From: Hydractinia symbiolongicarpus
Taxonomy: Eukaryota; Cnidaria; Hydrozoa; Anthoathecata; Hydractiniidae
DNA length: 64,000 nt
Direction: 5' to 3'
Assembly (NCBI RefSeq): GCF_029227915.1
Contig: NC_079878.1
Location: 62,001 to 126,000 of the forward strand
Shown here: in pieces, positions 39,801 through 54,800 of the stretch
Position numbering within the stretch: position 1 is the stretch's first letter
Layout of the letters: each line of letters begins with the position of its first letter
Notes under the pieces: model-generated
Database searches by the model: none
The model's input: only the letters and a program-made list of their open reading frames with translations
What the model was told of the DNA's origin: nothing
Made by a program: the position numbers and the translations under genes

Positions 39801-42800
39801 CCTGATATTTTCGTTGTTAAGTCGAGTGATGTAGCAAGAATGAAAAATTTATCATACAAAAAATATATGTGTATAGATGCATGTTGAAAGTTGTTTGGCC
39901 TTTTCTTAGAAATAGAAATTGAAAATAATTTCTACCATACGTTGAAAAAACGTTCCATTGTTGTTGCGTTTTATGGTTTCATAGCAACATGTTTACGCGC
40001 ATGCGCACAAAAATATGGCACCACGGCTTTCATCTGGTTTAACAAAAAATTCCCCCTGTGACTTCAACAGAAAATATCTTCTATGATATGTTGCTAAACA
40101 TACAGCTGGCTTATCAGACATACTCAGACAGTTTTCTTCTAAGCGTGAGACATGCGGTCGCAAAAGTCCCGCATAATTATCACACCGGAGTCATAAAAAT
40201 CTAACTTTAATTTCGTTTTTCGCTATCCTCATTTTAACTACAGAACAGGTAAGTTTAAAAACTTCTTATAAATTGGACTCGATAAGTCAAATTCAAACTT
40301 ACGTTTTTGATGAATAATCTTGATCCTCGTGATGGGATGGTAGAGACATATCATCGCTTGGCATATCATGAAAGTCACTATCATGCAAAACATGACCATT
40401 TTGTTTGGAGTGGTCAAACAACACTAAATAAATTTTTATATCCTCTACAATGGTGGATTCGCATTCAATATGTCTATCACAAAAAGGATTTAACACGCAG
40501 TACGCATGCGCCACAAAAAAAATAATGGTATTATTCTTATAATTACTTGAAAGGTCCAAACTAAGTGGAGTCTTATATAGCAAACTGGCCGAACATTTTA
40601 AGTAGTACAACAACAAAATGTTCCCGCTACCTGGTTGCCTAGTACCAGCATCCACGTGATCAGGTTGATGTTCATAATTAATCTTGGTCATGCCACCTTG
40701 ACTGTGATAAATCTGCGAAGGAGGAGAGCTGCAGTAACCAGGGGCAACCGAGCGACTGTTAAACTTGGTCACTTTCTGTTGAACAACATCCGGTGAATTA
40801 AAACCAGCCAATGGCACTCCGTACTTTCGTTGGTACTCATTCTCTTCTGTGAATAAAACTTTATTAAGGTTCCGAACATGCTGGGCTACCATACCGGGAT
40901 GTATTTCCATTATGCCATCAACGGAATCGTTTCTACTTGTGTCACTTCGAAGAATATGTTGGTCACTTTCACTGCCACTACACAAAGAGTCGTTATCGTA
41001 AGAAGAGGCGTTTCTCTTCAAAGGCTTGCGCATGCCGTAGCTACTGTTCAAAGGAGAATGATCTAACTCATACAACAGATCGTCAACGGTTCTTGCACTT
41101 GGACTGTTCGAAAAAACGTCATCAGACACTGACTTGTGTTGTACACCAGGAGCTTGGTGCAAGACTCTACGCTGTTCGACAGCAATTTTACCCTCCATAA
41201 CTGGATGAAGTTGTAAACTTGGAGCTTGGTGCAGAATCCCACATTGCTGCATAGTTATTTTCCCTTCCACTGGCGGAGGAGCGTGTTTGGTTACGCTTGA
41301 CTTTGACTTTCTTGCGCCATGATCTGTGACGTCAACTGTGGCAATTTTCTTGCTGGCATAGGTGTTTCCGTTTACGTCCGCCTTACTTGTTAGGTAATTT
41401 ATCTCTCCTAACAAATTATCCAAATCTTCTATGCCAGTTGTTAAATTATAACTGTCGTTTTCTGGCATAGAGGGTCTGGCTCGAAGTTTCTCTTTAAGGA
41501 TGGGATCAATCTGAGCATAAGGGTTTCCATCTACTGGACCAGCTACATGTTTCGGATTTGTACGATCTATGGAAAAGCGTAGTGTAACTGGCTCCTCACA
41601 TATATTTAATTATTTCTATTAAAACTGGATCAGTCATAGCAAATTAACAAAACCTACGTTTAGTTGTCTCGACCATCCCAGTCATTTGTCTTTCTATATC
41701 GAAGATTCCTACACAAAAAAAAAGAAATTGATCATTTTATTTTTTAAGTAAAGAAGATATATATTTCAGAAATCAAAAGGGAACTTCTGATATAACATTT
41801 AAACATCGCCATACTTTTCATAATTTCGAGCAGCGTCTAAAATAAACATACCGTAAATACTCGACTAAGCGCCCACTCTCGAATAAGCGCCCACTCTCGA
41901 CTAAACGCCCCTCTCGATTAACAGCCCACCCTTTTTTTGTAATTTTTTTTACAAGTGCTCCTCTCGGATAAGCGCCCTGGGCTTTATTTGAATGTAATAC
42001 TAGAGCCAAACGGGGCACCTTTCTGAATATTTTGGAAATTAGAAACGACCTTTAACTCAAAAACAGCCTTTTTTTTGAAAATCATCTACAGGATGAAATT
42101 TCATGTCAAAATGATTATATCTATCTTTTCGTTTAAGTAGTTCGCTACCCTACGTTCAAGTATTTCCATAACACAAAAATGAGATTTTTTTTGAAAGCGT
42201 CCCTCTCAATTTACCGCCCATCTCGAATAAGCGCCCTCCTAAAAGTCAAATTTTGAAATAAGCGCCCGGGGCGCCTAATTGAGCATTTACGGTAGGAGTG
42301 TAAAATTGAATGCAAGATCACACTTACGAAAAAAATCGATCATTCCCTTAGACGTTCTAGGAAAATCGTCATCACAACGACGTAGTGAATCCGTCATTTT
42401 AGTACTAGAGATGCTTAATAATTTGTAATAAATAAATAAATAAACAAATAAATAAATACATCAATAAATTTATTTATTTACATATTTTTTGTTAATTTGT
42501 TTACTTGTTTGTTTATTTGTTTGTTTCTTGGTTGGGGTTCATGCACGCAACAGTAAAAGAAAAGGGAAAATTCACGAAATCATTGTAAAATCTAAAGGGA
42601 CTCCCTTTAAACCAGTTACACAAAAAGTAAAGGCTAAAACACACTTTGATTTTTCAGTGATTATTCAAAAATGACGGTGTCTTTAAGCCTTACCTTCGTG
42701 TTTTCAATAACTAAGATGGGTTCAGGCCACCACCTCGACTTCACACATACACAGAATTCGGGAATACGTTAGAGAAATAATACTAGCTAATCCTAGGAAA

Positions 42801-45800
42801 TACCGTTAAACGAAGGATGTGAGATTAAGGAATATTAGAGTGTTTTTTATCGCGTGTTAACGTTTCCACTACTGCCAAGAACAACGGACGAAATACAAAG
42901 AGTTTTAAAAAAATTGAATTTTTTTACTTAAATCACAGATAATAGCAATTCTATTATGGTGTCTATTATGCTTATCACTTTCGAAAGGAAAATTCTACTC
43001 ACTAGAAAGCCGAAGTTATAATAGACAATATACTTTATCTTTCATATAGATATCGTAAAAATTTTGAATAGCCCAACCCATCAAATCATCACAAAAAAAG
43101 AGAGAAATGCCGTCTCTTTTACCTTTTGACAAAGTCAAACATTGCTGAGCTGTCAAATGTCCTGGCAAACGGAAACTCAACTCAACAGTGAAAAACGTCT
43201 CATCTTCAGAACTCGCCATTTTCGCGAACACAAATCTTCTTGAAGAAAACACCCAACCCTCGCACTTTGTCTAACGTACTTCTAATTAGCTGTCAGATTT
43301 TAATTACTCTCATTAGACTGTAATTAATTTGACTTAATTACACCTAATGATACGTTGATTGATTGTTTGAAAGTTTGATTAGCCAGTTTGTAAATATTAA
43401 ACGACACATGTTATCAAATGAGCTATAAAAACACATCCAGTGAAGTTGAAGCTTATAAACCTGGTGTATGGAACACCTGTGTTTTTACGTCAAAAAGAAA
43501 AAAATTACAGTCTTGATTATACTTTATTTTATATTTTGCTGTTTTGAAAATCTTGTTCTTGAAAAATCAGAACACCTACGACAGAACGGTGCGATAACAG
43601 TTATCAACGTGTGTCAGAATAATTGTTGAGTTGATTTTTCGAGCGATATAGAAGATAGCCGAAGGAAAAAACAAACAAATTACATTCTCATCTTAATGAA
43701 TGGGAAAACAACGTTTTTCGTGTGGAGAGTAGCATAAGTACTTTTTTTTAAAGCTGGGAGGGGGACATAACATATTTATTCCCAGAAGTTTTAGCAGGAA
43801 GAAAATAATTAACTTTTTCCATTTTCAGCAAAATTTAATTTTTAATCATCCGCGGGAATAAATTCCGCAAAATCCATTTAACTTGGTCAATAGCGAAAAT
43901 AAATTCCGCAAAAATGTCGCATTTTTAACACTAACAATAAAGTGATGATAAAAAAAATACGACAACGAAACTTAAACGAAGAAACGTGATGACGTCATTA
44001 TTGCGTAAACATAAATAATAGTTCCTTTCGACACCAAAGTTGGCATTTGCGACAAATAACGGCATAAACAATAATAGTGTGGTCGACAATTGTGTATAAA
44101 AACATTTGCCGCGACGACACTACTTTTGCGAAGCAGATAATCCAGGATTAAAACGTAAGCTAAAAATACAAGAACATTAATACCATCGTTACAATTTGTC
44201 TGGTATGACATCTACAGACACACAACGAGTCTTAGAATTAACCTCACGCTGTGTGTTAGCGACTTGTAGTAACGCTTAGTAATTTGTTAACATCTGATAA
44301 CGTTCTTTTTATACTACAGAATGGTGAAGATGATATGTAATAAATTTGCAAGATTATTCGGACCCACACGGATTTGGTAGGTTTATATTCAGTGAAGAAA
44401 AAGTTTAAGAAAAAAAACTTTTGCGAATTTCGCAGTTATGGGAAAATCGCAAAAGTTTATACCGGCAAAAAATTCGATTGTAAACGCGAAAATGTTTAAG
44501 AGTAGTCGAAAATAGATGAGAGATTTCGTACAGGCTTTTTCCCCGTAAAAAATGTAATTTTGCAGAACCGCGAAAGATTCTTCCGCAAACACTTCCCAGA
44601 AAGTATAAATGGCTAAGAATAAATATCAAAAGACGCACGCCGGCGCAGTTAACTATTTACAACTTCAAAGCTAACACGTCGAAGTAATGTACAATTAAGC
44701 GGTCACTTAAAAACAATTCCAAAAATGTTTAAACTCAATAAAATCGATTTATAAAATATATAAGCAATTTGTCACGTAACTCATTTTTACTTCAGTATAC
44801 TTCAGTATACTTTACTGGAAGTTTTAAAATTGCACTAGTTAAGTTAAATCAGAGAGAAATTCTACGGCTAGTGAAAACTGCAGTAAAGTTAAACGATACC
44901 TTTCTTCTTTTTTACTCCACGTGGTATGTGCATCCACGATATAAACATGACGCATTTGGAGATTTCTGCGTTCGCAGTAAAAACCATTATAAATCAGAAA
45001 TTAAGTTTTTTCCGATATTAAGTTTAAATTCTACTCTAAGACCATAAAATTCTGAAAACAAAAATGATTCCTCTCTGTACAAGCGATGTGGTTTTGAATG
45101 ATACCTCTTTGACAAACCGCCAAAGAAATAGTCGTTTCTTCTCACGTGAGTTGCAATTCAGCTTTATGTAACACCTTTACCGCAAAAGGTGACATTCAGG
45201 CGCGCGATGAAAAAACCTAAACTTCACAGAGGACTCGAATAAAAACTATCATTTTCTGCGCCTAGACCAAAATCAATATTTTAAGTCAAACATAAAGTAA
45301 ACAGAGATGGTTGTATATTCACAGTTTTCTATATTTTATTTACTCTTCTAGCTTGAATCAATAAAAACGTGCGCGAGAGAAAGATATTAAAGTCACGACT
45401 TAGAAGCTTCTGACAAAACAAAAACAACTAATAATAAGCCAGTCTCGACGAAGTCACGTCGTATATTCGTAACAAAAGTTTCAGCTAAGTTTTTCGCGCA
45501 ACTTCAGGAAGTTCTTTAAAGGTTGTTACTCTAAAAAATCCTGTAACAAGGAACATATGGTTAACCGTTCTATATTTATCAGCCAAAATTTACTAGGTAG
45601 GTCTACGTTATCCCTTTGATTCCATCACCACTGTCGCGAATAAAGTTAAAGCCGCAAGCTATTGTGGCATTTAGAAACAAACAAACAAACAAACAAACAA
45701 AACTTCTTCTTTCTTCAAATTACCGTAGTTGTATTTTTAAGTCACAGACGTGTACGACTTTAAATTCTGTCAAAATAAACCTGGTTTCTGCATGAACTGG

Positions 45801-48800
45801 ATGTGCTCTTCTGTATTCAACGCAAAAAAGTAGAGAATTGAGTTATGGGAAATACACAGCCTACTTCTATTTGCGGCATTTTTCTCCAAGTTATTTTTGG
45901 AAAAAAATCAGCAATGCTTAAAAAGACTATTCATGAATTTCAGCAATTTGCCCATCGATAAAAAAATCCACGGAGAAACCATCCCCCTCAATTACGACGA
46001 AACAGAAGCTTGGAAAAAGTAGCAAATTAAGGCAAATTGATGAGCCTAATTAGAAGTTCTTTGCTACTGGAGTGACTAGATGTCGCAGCTATGTCCACCA
46101 TTTTTTAAATCAGAACTAATATCAAATTTAACAGTTTTGTTGCAAAAAAAATGTTATTCTACAAATAAAAAAGTGAAAAAACGTTGTTTTCATATGCCGT
46201 TATATAGCTCCACATTACACCAATGAAATTTACCATTACACACAATGAACCTCATCGAGTTGAAATTCTACTTAACAAATGGCGCCAATTCTTACCACGA
46301 GAAAATTTGCAAGTTCCATTTTTTTACCAGGACATTAAATGCGACTAGCTTATGGAAGAGTAAAGTCGACAGATTTTTTTTCATAGAATCGAGAATACTT
46401 TTGTGCTTCATATACAGAAGCAAGCTGGTTATAAAATCGCATGCCATGTAAATTGGTTACTTTGACCTTTCTTATTACTTGTTTAGATAAAGCTTAATTA
46501 AACTAATTTAAAGCAGGTATAGGCGTGTCGCACGATAAGAAAGAAATATAGGTGACATATTGGAAAATCAAAACTTCAAACGAATGCGTTCAAATGATCT
46601 AAATACTTCATCCAGTATATAGTATTAAATTTTGAAAACTTAGTTTACAATCAGAAGGGATCAACAAAGAGGCGGCATATAATTGAAATCTCATTGTACT
46701 TTAATTATGTGTGAGTAATTAGCTATTAAATTTGTTTGTTCTCTACACCTTATATATATGGTAAGTAGTTGTACTTTCGCAAGTGCTGAGAATTTACAAA
46801 TGAATGGTGTAAGAGTGATAACATCGTAGTTTTAAACTTTTTAATTTCTTAAATAAGCGCCGACATGTTGAGGAATTGAAGTAACTTTTGTAAATGTTAT
46901 CTTTTAAAAATTGTTTTTTGCATTTTTTCATGATATGAAAGTTAAAACCATATTGTGTTGATCATTTTCTGCATTTATAAAGTTTAGTGCTTATAATACT
47001 GTCAATCTAGCCAATTGCAACTCTTTGAAGTAAGAATGTTCAAAAGCTGCGTTGCGATTCGAAGTTTAACTTTAAACTCCGATCTGAAAATGAAAAACAT
47101 TCCTCATGTTTATTCTTTTTGTGAATTTGAAATACACGGAACTTCAAGCGACAAAGTACGGACCAGGAAGCAATATACACGTTTTTTTATCAACCTTACC
47201 AATCTTTTTTTAGAATCAAAAGCGCAATCCAACTCACAGACAGACTGTTTAGGAGTTAAATTTCCTGCTATGACAGACAAACGCTATGGTGAAGAAAAAT
47301 TCGTTGTTGTTAAAAAAATGGTTAGATGATTGGCCTTGTTCTCAAGTAAAATCAATGTTTGAATAACACATAAATAAAAATTCGTTTCAAATTGGTTTTA
47401 AAATAAAACTACAAGTAATTTCAGTGATGAAAGTGAATCTTAATATCGCTTTGCATAATCTTGAGACATTTCTGGCAGGAAGTTTCTTTAACAACATTTC
47501 ACTTTCTTACTGATGTAAAGATTTGAGATTGGAGAAGGCCCTCCCTTCTCCAATTTCAAATCTCTGGGGAAGGAAATTTTACGCAAAATTCTTATTTTAC
47601 GCGAAATTCCGCTTTTACGCGAAATTCTGATTTGTCTCAACGGTAATTTCCACGATACATGTGTAGAAAATACAGACATAATGTCCACAAGAATATGAAA
47701 GTAGTTTCGAAAGTTTGTAGCCAATCAAAATGCGCAATTTCTTGGCAAAAAGGAAACGCAACTCGCATTTTCTGTAAACAATAGCTTGCGAGAAAGACTG
47801 CAGAAGGTTTAATGGGTAAAATTAACCTGCAAAAATATTATAATCAAGTCATGAGGTAAAATCGTAAAATAATGAACGTTCAATATAAAAGAACTTAAAT
47901 ACCAACCTTTATTTTGATCAATATTTCTCAACTTACATTTGTAACAAGCGCACGACTTTTTTCATAACATTCCTTCGAAAGCTTCGTTTTAAGTTTAAGA
48001 AAACAAATTGGATGCGTAACTAGTTCTATACATAGCAGCTAAATATGATTAATTAGTCAAACAATATTTTCCATGGTAATTAGGTATGAACACAATAGCT
48101 AAGTAATTTGAAAGTTTTGCATCTTGAAAGCAAGTTAAGAATCCATCCAATGATATACAACCAGATTTTAATGAACAGAACTTTATCATGCCAAGTCACT
48201 TTTAAAATTCTGCAAATACATCTCAGTAAAATTAAAACTTAGGGTACTGAAAAGCCTATGCAAACAGAATCTTCATTTTTATCGACCGACGCCTGCTTAA
48301 ATTGTTATTTGTCAAGAAGGTCAAAAATTTTTAGCAATAGTTGTTAATGTGATCAAAAAATCTGTTTTCGACCAACAGGCACTTGCCAAACATTGGGAGA
48401 TTTTACCACAGTTGACATGGACAAAAATAAACAGCTATTGGTGACAAAATAATTTGTTGGAACTATCGTTCTGCATAGTCGTTTATATAATTATGCAAAA
48501 AACACTGGGTTTTTTCTCCAACACCTTTGTCTGTATAGGTAATTTTATGCAATCGCCAGTAGTAGGAAGCCCAAAAAATTCTCTGGTTTTTCCTACTTTT
48601 TAAGTGATTATGTTCAGAAGCTATTTTAGGTTTCTCGTGTGCCACCTTAAATTCTTAAATAAAAAAAAAAAATTCCTGAAAGATAGTAAAATCATGTGAC
48701 GGATTAATTGGATCCGAAGCGAAATTTTAAATCTTCGTAAAAGTTTCAAAGTTCCTGCATTGTGGTTCGCACTGTCGTAAAGATTTGAAACCGACGTAAG

Positions 48801-51800
48801 TGTTACGATTGTCGCAACATGTAAGTCTTACGGCGCAAGTAAATACAAGCCAAAAGTATTGCTGAACGTAAGGATAGAAAAAGCAATTATGTCGAAATTA
48901 TACAAGCAACAACAACAGTAACGTAAAAATCATCAATGCAACTACAAAATATCAAGATATAAGACAAAAACATTTTCCATTTGGTTCAAATCAGCAGGCC
49001 AACATTACAGGTAGTGAAAAAGAAATAATAATTACCTTTTTATCGATTTTTTTATATCGTCATCTAGAAATTTTTAAATGTTATACGCTTACTATGATAT
49101 AATTCGGATAACAATATTTTATCAAATGCGATTATAAGAAAAAAAGAAATAATGCTTTCTCTTTTTTTCTTTGACTTTATAAGAAGCTTTGATTAATTAC
49201 GCTCTCTTTTTAATTCGCACATACCTTACGGAATTTTACTGCCGTATTTAAACCTGTTCGCAATGCGGCTTAAATAACGTATATATTAAGATGTATACAT
49301 ACACGTAATAATAGTTTTTTAGTTCAGAACGGAAGTGATCAGTCAGAAAAACCTCGCTTACTCGAATAAAAACTGCAAATTACTCTCACAACTATATCAC
49401 AATGCTTATTTGCGACATAGAAAGGAAGAGAGGGTCGTCTTTTACACAGCCTGATACTGAACAATGCGGTTGATTTAAGTCAGATTGAAATAGAAGAAAA
49501 ATGTTGTTAAACTGCTTAATATGACACCAATAATGGTTATAGAATTTGCGGAAGTGACGGCAACAAAAATTTATAATCAAAATGCACTTCCGAACTATAC
49601 AAACTACTCATTTTTTGCTTAGAGTAAGAAAAAAAAACAGAGAAAGGCTAGGATGGTAAAAAACGAGTCGTAAAAAACGAGTCGTAAAAAACTGTTAGGT
49701 TCGGAAAATTTGCAATGTATCAATATCCGCTACTGAGAAACAATAAAGTTCCGGAACTTACAGAAAAAGAAAGCAGCTACCTGGTTGCAACAAGAAACTT
49801 CAAAACTGAACCAACTCACACAAAGTTATTATCGATGGTTTAAATGTTACATGCGAAGAAATATGTTAAGTCTCAATGACAAGACATCTCACTAGGGGTA
49901 CTTAAAACTTTATAGGGGTGCAGATTAGTGTTTCTTAACATCATATGTTTTGGAGATTTAGCTGAGCTTAAGAAGTTACTTAAAAGAGATCAAGCAAATT
50001 GTAGAAGACAGAAAAATCATTACATAATCACGTGGCTCGTTTTATCATATTATTGTTTTGTTTGTTTGTTTGTTTGTTTTTGTTTGTCTAATTCTCAACC
50101 TACACTTTTTTTCTCCTTTTAAACAGTTTAAAGATTATCAAAAACACAAGAACATTTACAAAGCCGGAAAAAAAGTTTTGATGATTTTTTCACATTACTG
50201 TTAAAATAAACTGAGTAAAGTTTTTATCGTAAATTTCAGAGCAGAGTGTATTAGGAATTTTGAGACAGATCAAATCTGTCAGTAAGGTTGGTTTTCTATA
50301 AAAATTGGGAACATTTTTTTTCAATTATCACTGCAACATTTTAAAATTCTTTCAGGTAGAAAAACACACATTCAGCTAATGTTTTTTTTAGCAATTCATC
50401 GCAGAATATCTTGACTAGGGCATAAAGATTTTGGCTTTTCAGAGAGCTAGTATAGTCGAAAACAAAGAAATTTATTCTTCGTAGGACGTGAACTAATTAG
50501 TGTGAACATATGATGTTTTTAAACATGATATGTTGGACAAAAAATGACATCACATGGAGAAACATCGATATTTTGATGTCGCTTAAAAATATTCACGTAC
50601 GGCTAATTTTTTTCATAATTTAAAATTCTGAATAAGAAAAATGATTCATTATAACCTTACTTGTGTCATAAGGACCTACCAGCCCAATTACATTTAATCG
50701 TGTGTTTGTTTCAAACATTGTGCTATCAACACAAGAAAACAAAAATCAGTTTTTCTGAGATATGGCTACAAATTATTTGTTTACACAAGAAATTATTAAA
50801 TTATTGTTAGAAATACTATTAGAAGGAGGAGCAAGCCATTAAAGAAATATTTCTATTAAATTTTGGATGCAGATTTGAAGTGGCAAGATTCGATGAATTA
50901 GAAATAATGAGAAAATACGATAAACATCTCTGTAAAAGACACTACAGATCCTATTTTTTTATTTAGGGTAAGTTGATAAACTTCACAAAACTAAAGCTCA
51001 CAAGTTACAGGCGACCGCCACTTCTAATTTTAAAGTAGCGGAGAAAACTAAACAAAAAAAGAAGAAAAAAGTTTTATAATGGAAATTATCCTTCAGCTGT
51101 GTCCAAGGTCTTTACTGTTCGTAAACAAGTACTCTTAATTTAACAATTTTGGGAGCTTTCGATATATGATGATCATTCATCATTTATTTATATTCGGGAA
51201 AGGAAAAAAAAGCGAAAAACAAAACATAAAAATTTAACGTGCTGTAAAATTTTTAGTTGGACATTACACGAACTGGTTTATCGCTCATTTAATGCTTCAT
51301 TCTTGTTCACATTTGAAGCATGATAATTCAATAATCCGAAAATCTATCACATCGGAATAAAAAAATGATCACAGAAAAAGTGTTAAAATTAGTACAATCT
51401 GTAATGTTTACATGACATCGTTAACTACAAATGTATATATTAAAATGCCCGTATACGTCTGTCTGTCACTTAAAATGGTAACGCAAGTAGCAAGATGCAC
51501 GCAATGCGCTATAACAAGGACGTGCAATCCCGTGGATTTTTTAGTATTCCTCAACAAACGAAATTCAGCTAGCGGATTTTCAAGAAGCGAAAGTCAGATA
51601 GTGGATTCTCAAGAAATTCAGTTAAAAGATTTAGCGAATTTTTAACAAGCAAAATTTAGCCAGCGGACCTTCGGAATATGTAACTATATACCTTGTTTTC
51701 TTCAATTCGTCAAATAAACTGCTCGCTTAAATATAAATCAAATTAATATAAAAAAAAATACAAAAGCCTGATTAACCTTTTAAATTTTTCAATAAAAGTG

Positions 51801-54800
51801 GTAAATTTGATCCTTGAAATAAATTTTCTGAATTTTATGAACAGTGAAATCTTCTTTCCGAGAAATTGCTGATACTACCTTATGATTTATCTTTGCGGGA
51901 ATTTCGCAAATTTTATATACTATCGCGAAAACTAGTCTGCGCAAATTCCTGTAAAAGTCAATTTGCGTACATATATCTTCGCGAATTTACTAATTCGGTA
52001 ACAATAATTCTAGCAAAAATTTTTGAAGAAAAGGATTTTTACTTTTTTTCTTTTCTTGCTTTTCGCGGTAAATATATTATTTTAATTAAATCTAGACAGG
52101 GACGTGCGTGTAATAAGTACTGCAGTAATATATTAGGTACGGAGACGCGTGGGCATTAAATACTACAGCAATATTGTGCAAACGGGGACGTGTGTGTATT
52201 AAGTCCTTCAATATTATAATACAGAAGGAAATGTATGTGTAACAAGTACAACAGAAATATAGTACAACAGAGAAGTGTGTATAATAAGTACTGCAGCAAT
52301 ACAGTACAGACGGAGATGTGTGTGTAATAAGTACTGCAGCAATATAGTACAGACGGAGATGTGTGTATAATAAGTACTGCAGCAATATAGTACAGACGGA
52401 GACGTGTGTGTAATAAGTACTGCAGCAATACAGTACAGACGGAGAAGTGTGTGTAATAAGTACTGCAGCAATATAGTACAGACGGAGATGTGTGTGTAAT
52501 AAGTACTGCAGCAATATAGTACAGACGGAGACGTGTGTATAATAAGTACTGCAGCAATACAGTACAGACGGAGAAGTGTGTGTAATAAGTACTGCAGCAA
52601 TATAGTACAGACGGAGATGTGTGTGTAATGAGTACTGCAGCAATATAGTACAGATGGAGAAGTGTGTGTAAAAAGTGCTGCAGTAATATAGTACAGACGG
52701 AGACGTGTGTGTAATAAGTACTGCAGCAATATAGTACAGACGGAGATGTGTGTGTAATAAGTACTGCAGTAATATAGTACAGACGGAGATGTGTGTGTAA
52801 TAAGTACTGCAGCAATATAGTACAGACGGAGATGTGTGTGTAATAAGTACTGCAGCAATATAGTACAGACGGAGAAGTGTGTGTAATAAGTACTACAGTA
52901 ATATAGTACAGACGGAGAAGTGTGTGTAATAAGTACTGCAGTAATATAGTACAGACGGAGACGTGTGTGTAATAAGTACTGCAGTAATATAGTACAGACG
53001 GAGAAGTGTATGTAATAAGTACTACAGTAATATAGTACAGACGGAGAAGTGTGTGTAATAAGTACTGCAGCAATATAGTACAGACGGAGATGTGTGTGTA
53101 ATAAGTACTGCAGTAATATAGTACAGACGGAGACGTGTGTGTAATAAGTACTGCAGCAATATAGTACAGACGGAGAAGTGTGTGTAATAAGTACTACAGT
53201 AATATAGTACAGACGGAGAAGTGTGTGTAATAAGTACTGCAGTAATATAGTACAGACGGAGACGTGTGTGTAATAAGTACTGCAGTAATATAGTACAGAC
53301 GGAGAAGTGTATGTAATAAGTACTACAGTAATATAGTACAGACGGAGAAGTGTGTGTAATAAGTACTACAGTAATATAGTACAGACGGAGAAGTGTGTGT
53401 AATAAGTACTGCAGTAATATAGTACAGACGGAGAAGTGTGTGTAATAAGTACTGCAGCAATATAGTACAGACGGAGAAGTGTATGTAATAAGTACTGCAG
53501 TAATATAGTACAGACGGAGATGTGTGTGTAATAAGTACTGCAGTAATATAGTACAGACGGAGGAGTGTGTGTAATAAGTACTGCAGTAATATAGTACAGA
53601 CGGAGAAGTGTGTGTAATAAGTACTGCAGTAATATAGTACAGACGGAGAAGTGTGTGTAATAAGTACTGCAGCAATATAGTACAGACGGAGAAGTGTATG
53701 TAATAAGTACTGCAGCAATATAGTATAGATGGAGACGTGTGTGTAATAAGTATTACAGTAATATAGTACAGACGGAGAAGTGTGTGTAATAAGTACTACA
53801 GTAATATAGTACAGACGGAGAAGTGTGTGTAATAAGTACTGCAGCAATATAGTACAGACGGAGAAGTGTGTATAATAAGTACTGCAGCAACACAAAACAT
53901 ATGCAAAATTCACTGGTGTAATAGAGTACACAGAGGACTATAAAAAGTTTCTGTCGAATTTTACTACTGAGTCTCAGCAGGACAATAGTACCAATAAGAA
54001 CTTAAGAAGGTTATGCTGGGTATAATCAACAAAATAACAGACTCATTTTTTTTTAAAAAAAAGTCAAACGTTAATTTAATGTTGACTAAATAATATAACA
54101 AGATGTAGCAGGAAAAGAAGAAATTATGTAATACCCTTTGTTTTAGCATCCCTGTTGTTTACTGCCCCCCTCTCCCCCCCTCTCCCCCACCTTTCGGCCT
54201 TCCTTAGATATCTAAAATTTGCTTCCCTTTGTTATGGTGCATGACTACGAAGACATCGACCAAAAGAACAGAAGTTCAATATTAGATGCCGAGTTATTTT
54301 TATACTAGTATTTATATTAACTTAAATTTGAAAAAAGAGGCAAAATTTTAAACCTTAAAACGTACTTTTATATCCTTGCTTATTCAAAACAAATTAATAA
54401 AAGATTTGTAAAAATATCAACAAAGAATAAATTGTATCAATGAACTACACCATTTGTCGGGATGTCACTTAATAAGGTGAGAGACAAGAGCACAGATTCA
54501 GGAAGAAAAACACTCAATAGATGCTTAACCAAAATAATAAACGAGAGAAAAGATTACCTATTGTGTTTCCGGGTTGGGGCGAAGACATTTTATTTATCAA
54601 GTCATCAAGTTCGCTTGTAAAAGAGTGTTTATGTTGCGTAGTTACTTCCTGTAGCCTACTGTCTATACATGCAGCTAGAAACGTAAGATTAATCTCATAA
54701 AAACAAAGTGGATATAACACATTGACGACTTTGCTGAAACTTGACACCCCCTGCGAGTTTTTTAAAAGTCAATTTTATGGAACTAGAGAGGTTTGAAATT

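Noticed and set aside
40299-40630. A continuous 389-codon open frame spanning two tensin exons
   Set aside because: The frame happens to stay open through the intron at 40630-40424, but a donor (CCAG|GTAGCG) and acceptor (TTTAG) with matching phase remove a hydrophobic, atypical segment. Retention is possible but less likely.
52092-53931. Long minus-strand open frames (183-305 codons) over the 43-bp array
   Set aside because: Products of a stop-free tandem repeat read in three frames; no codon bias, start context or similarity.
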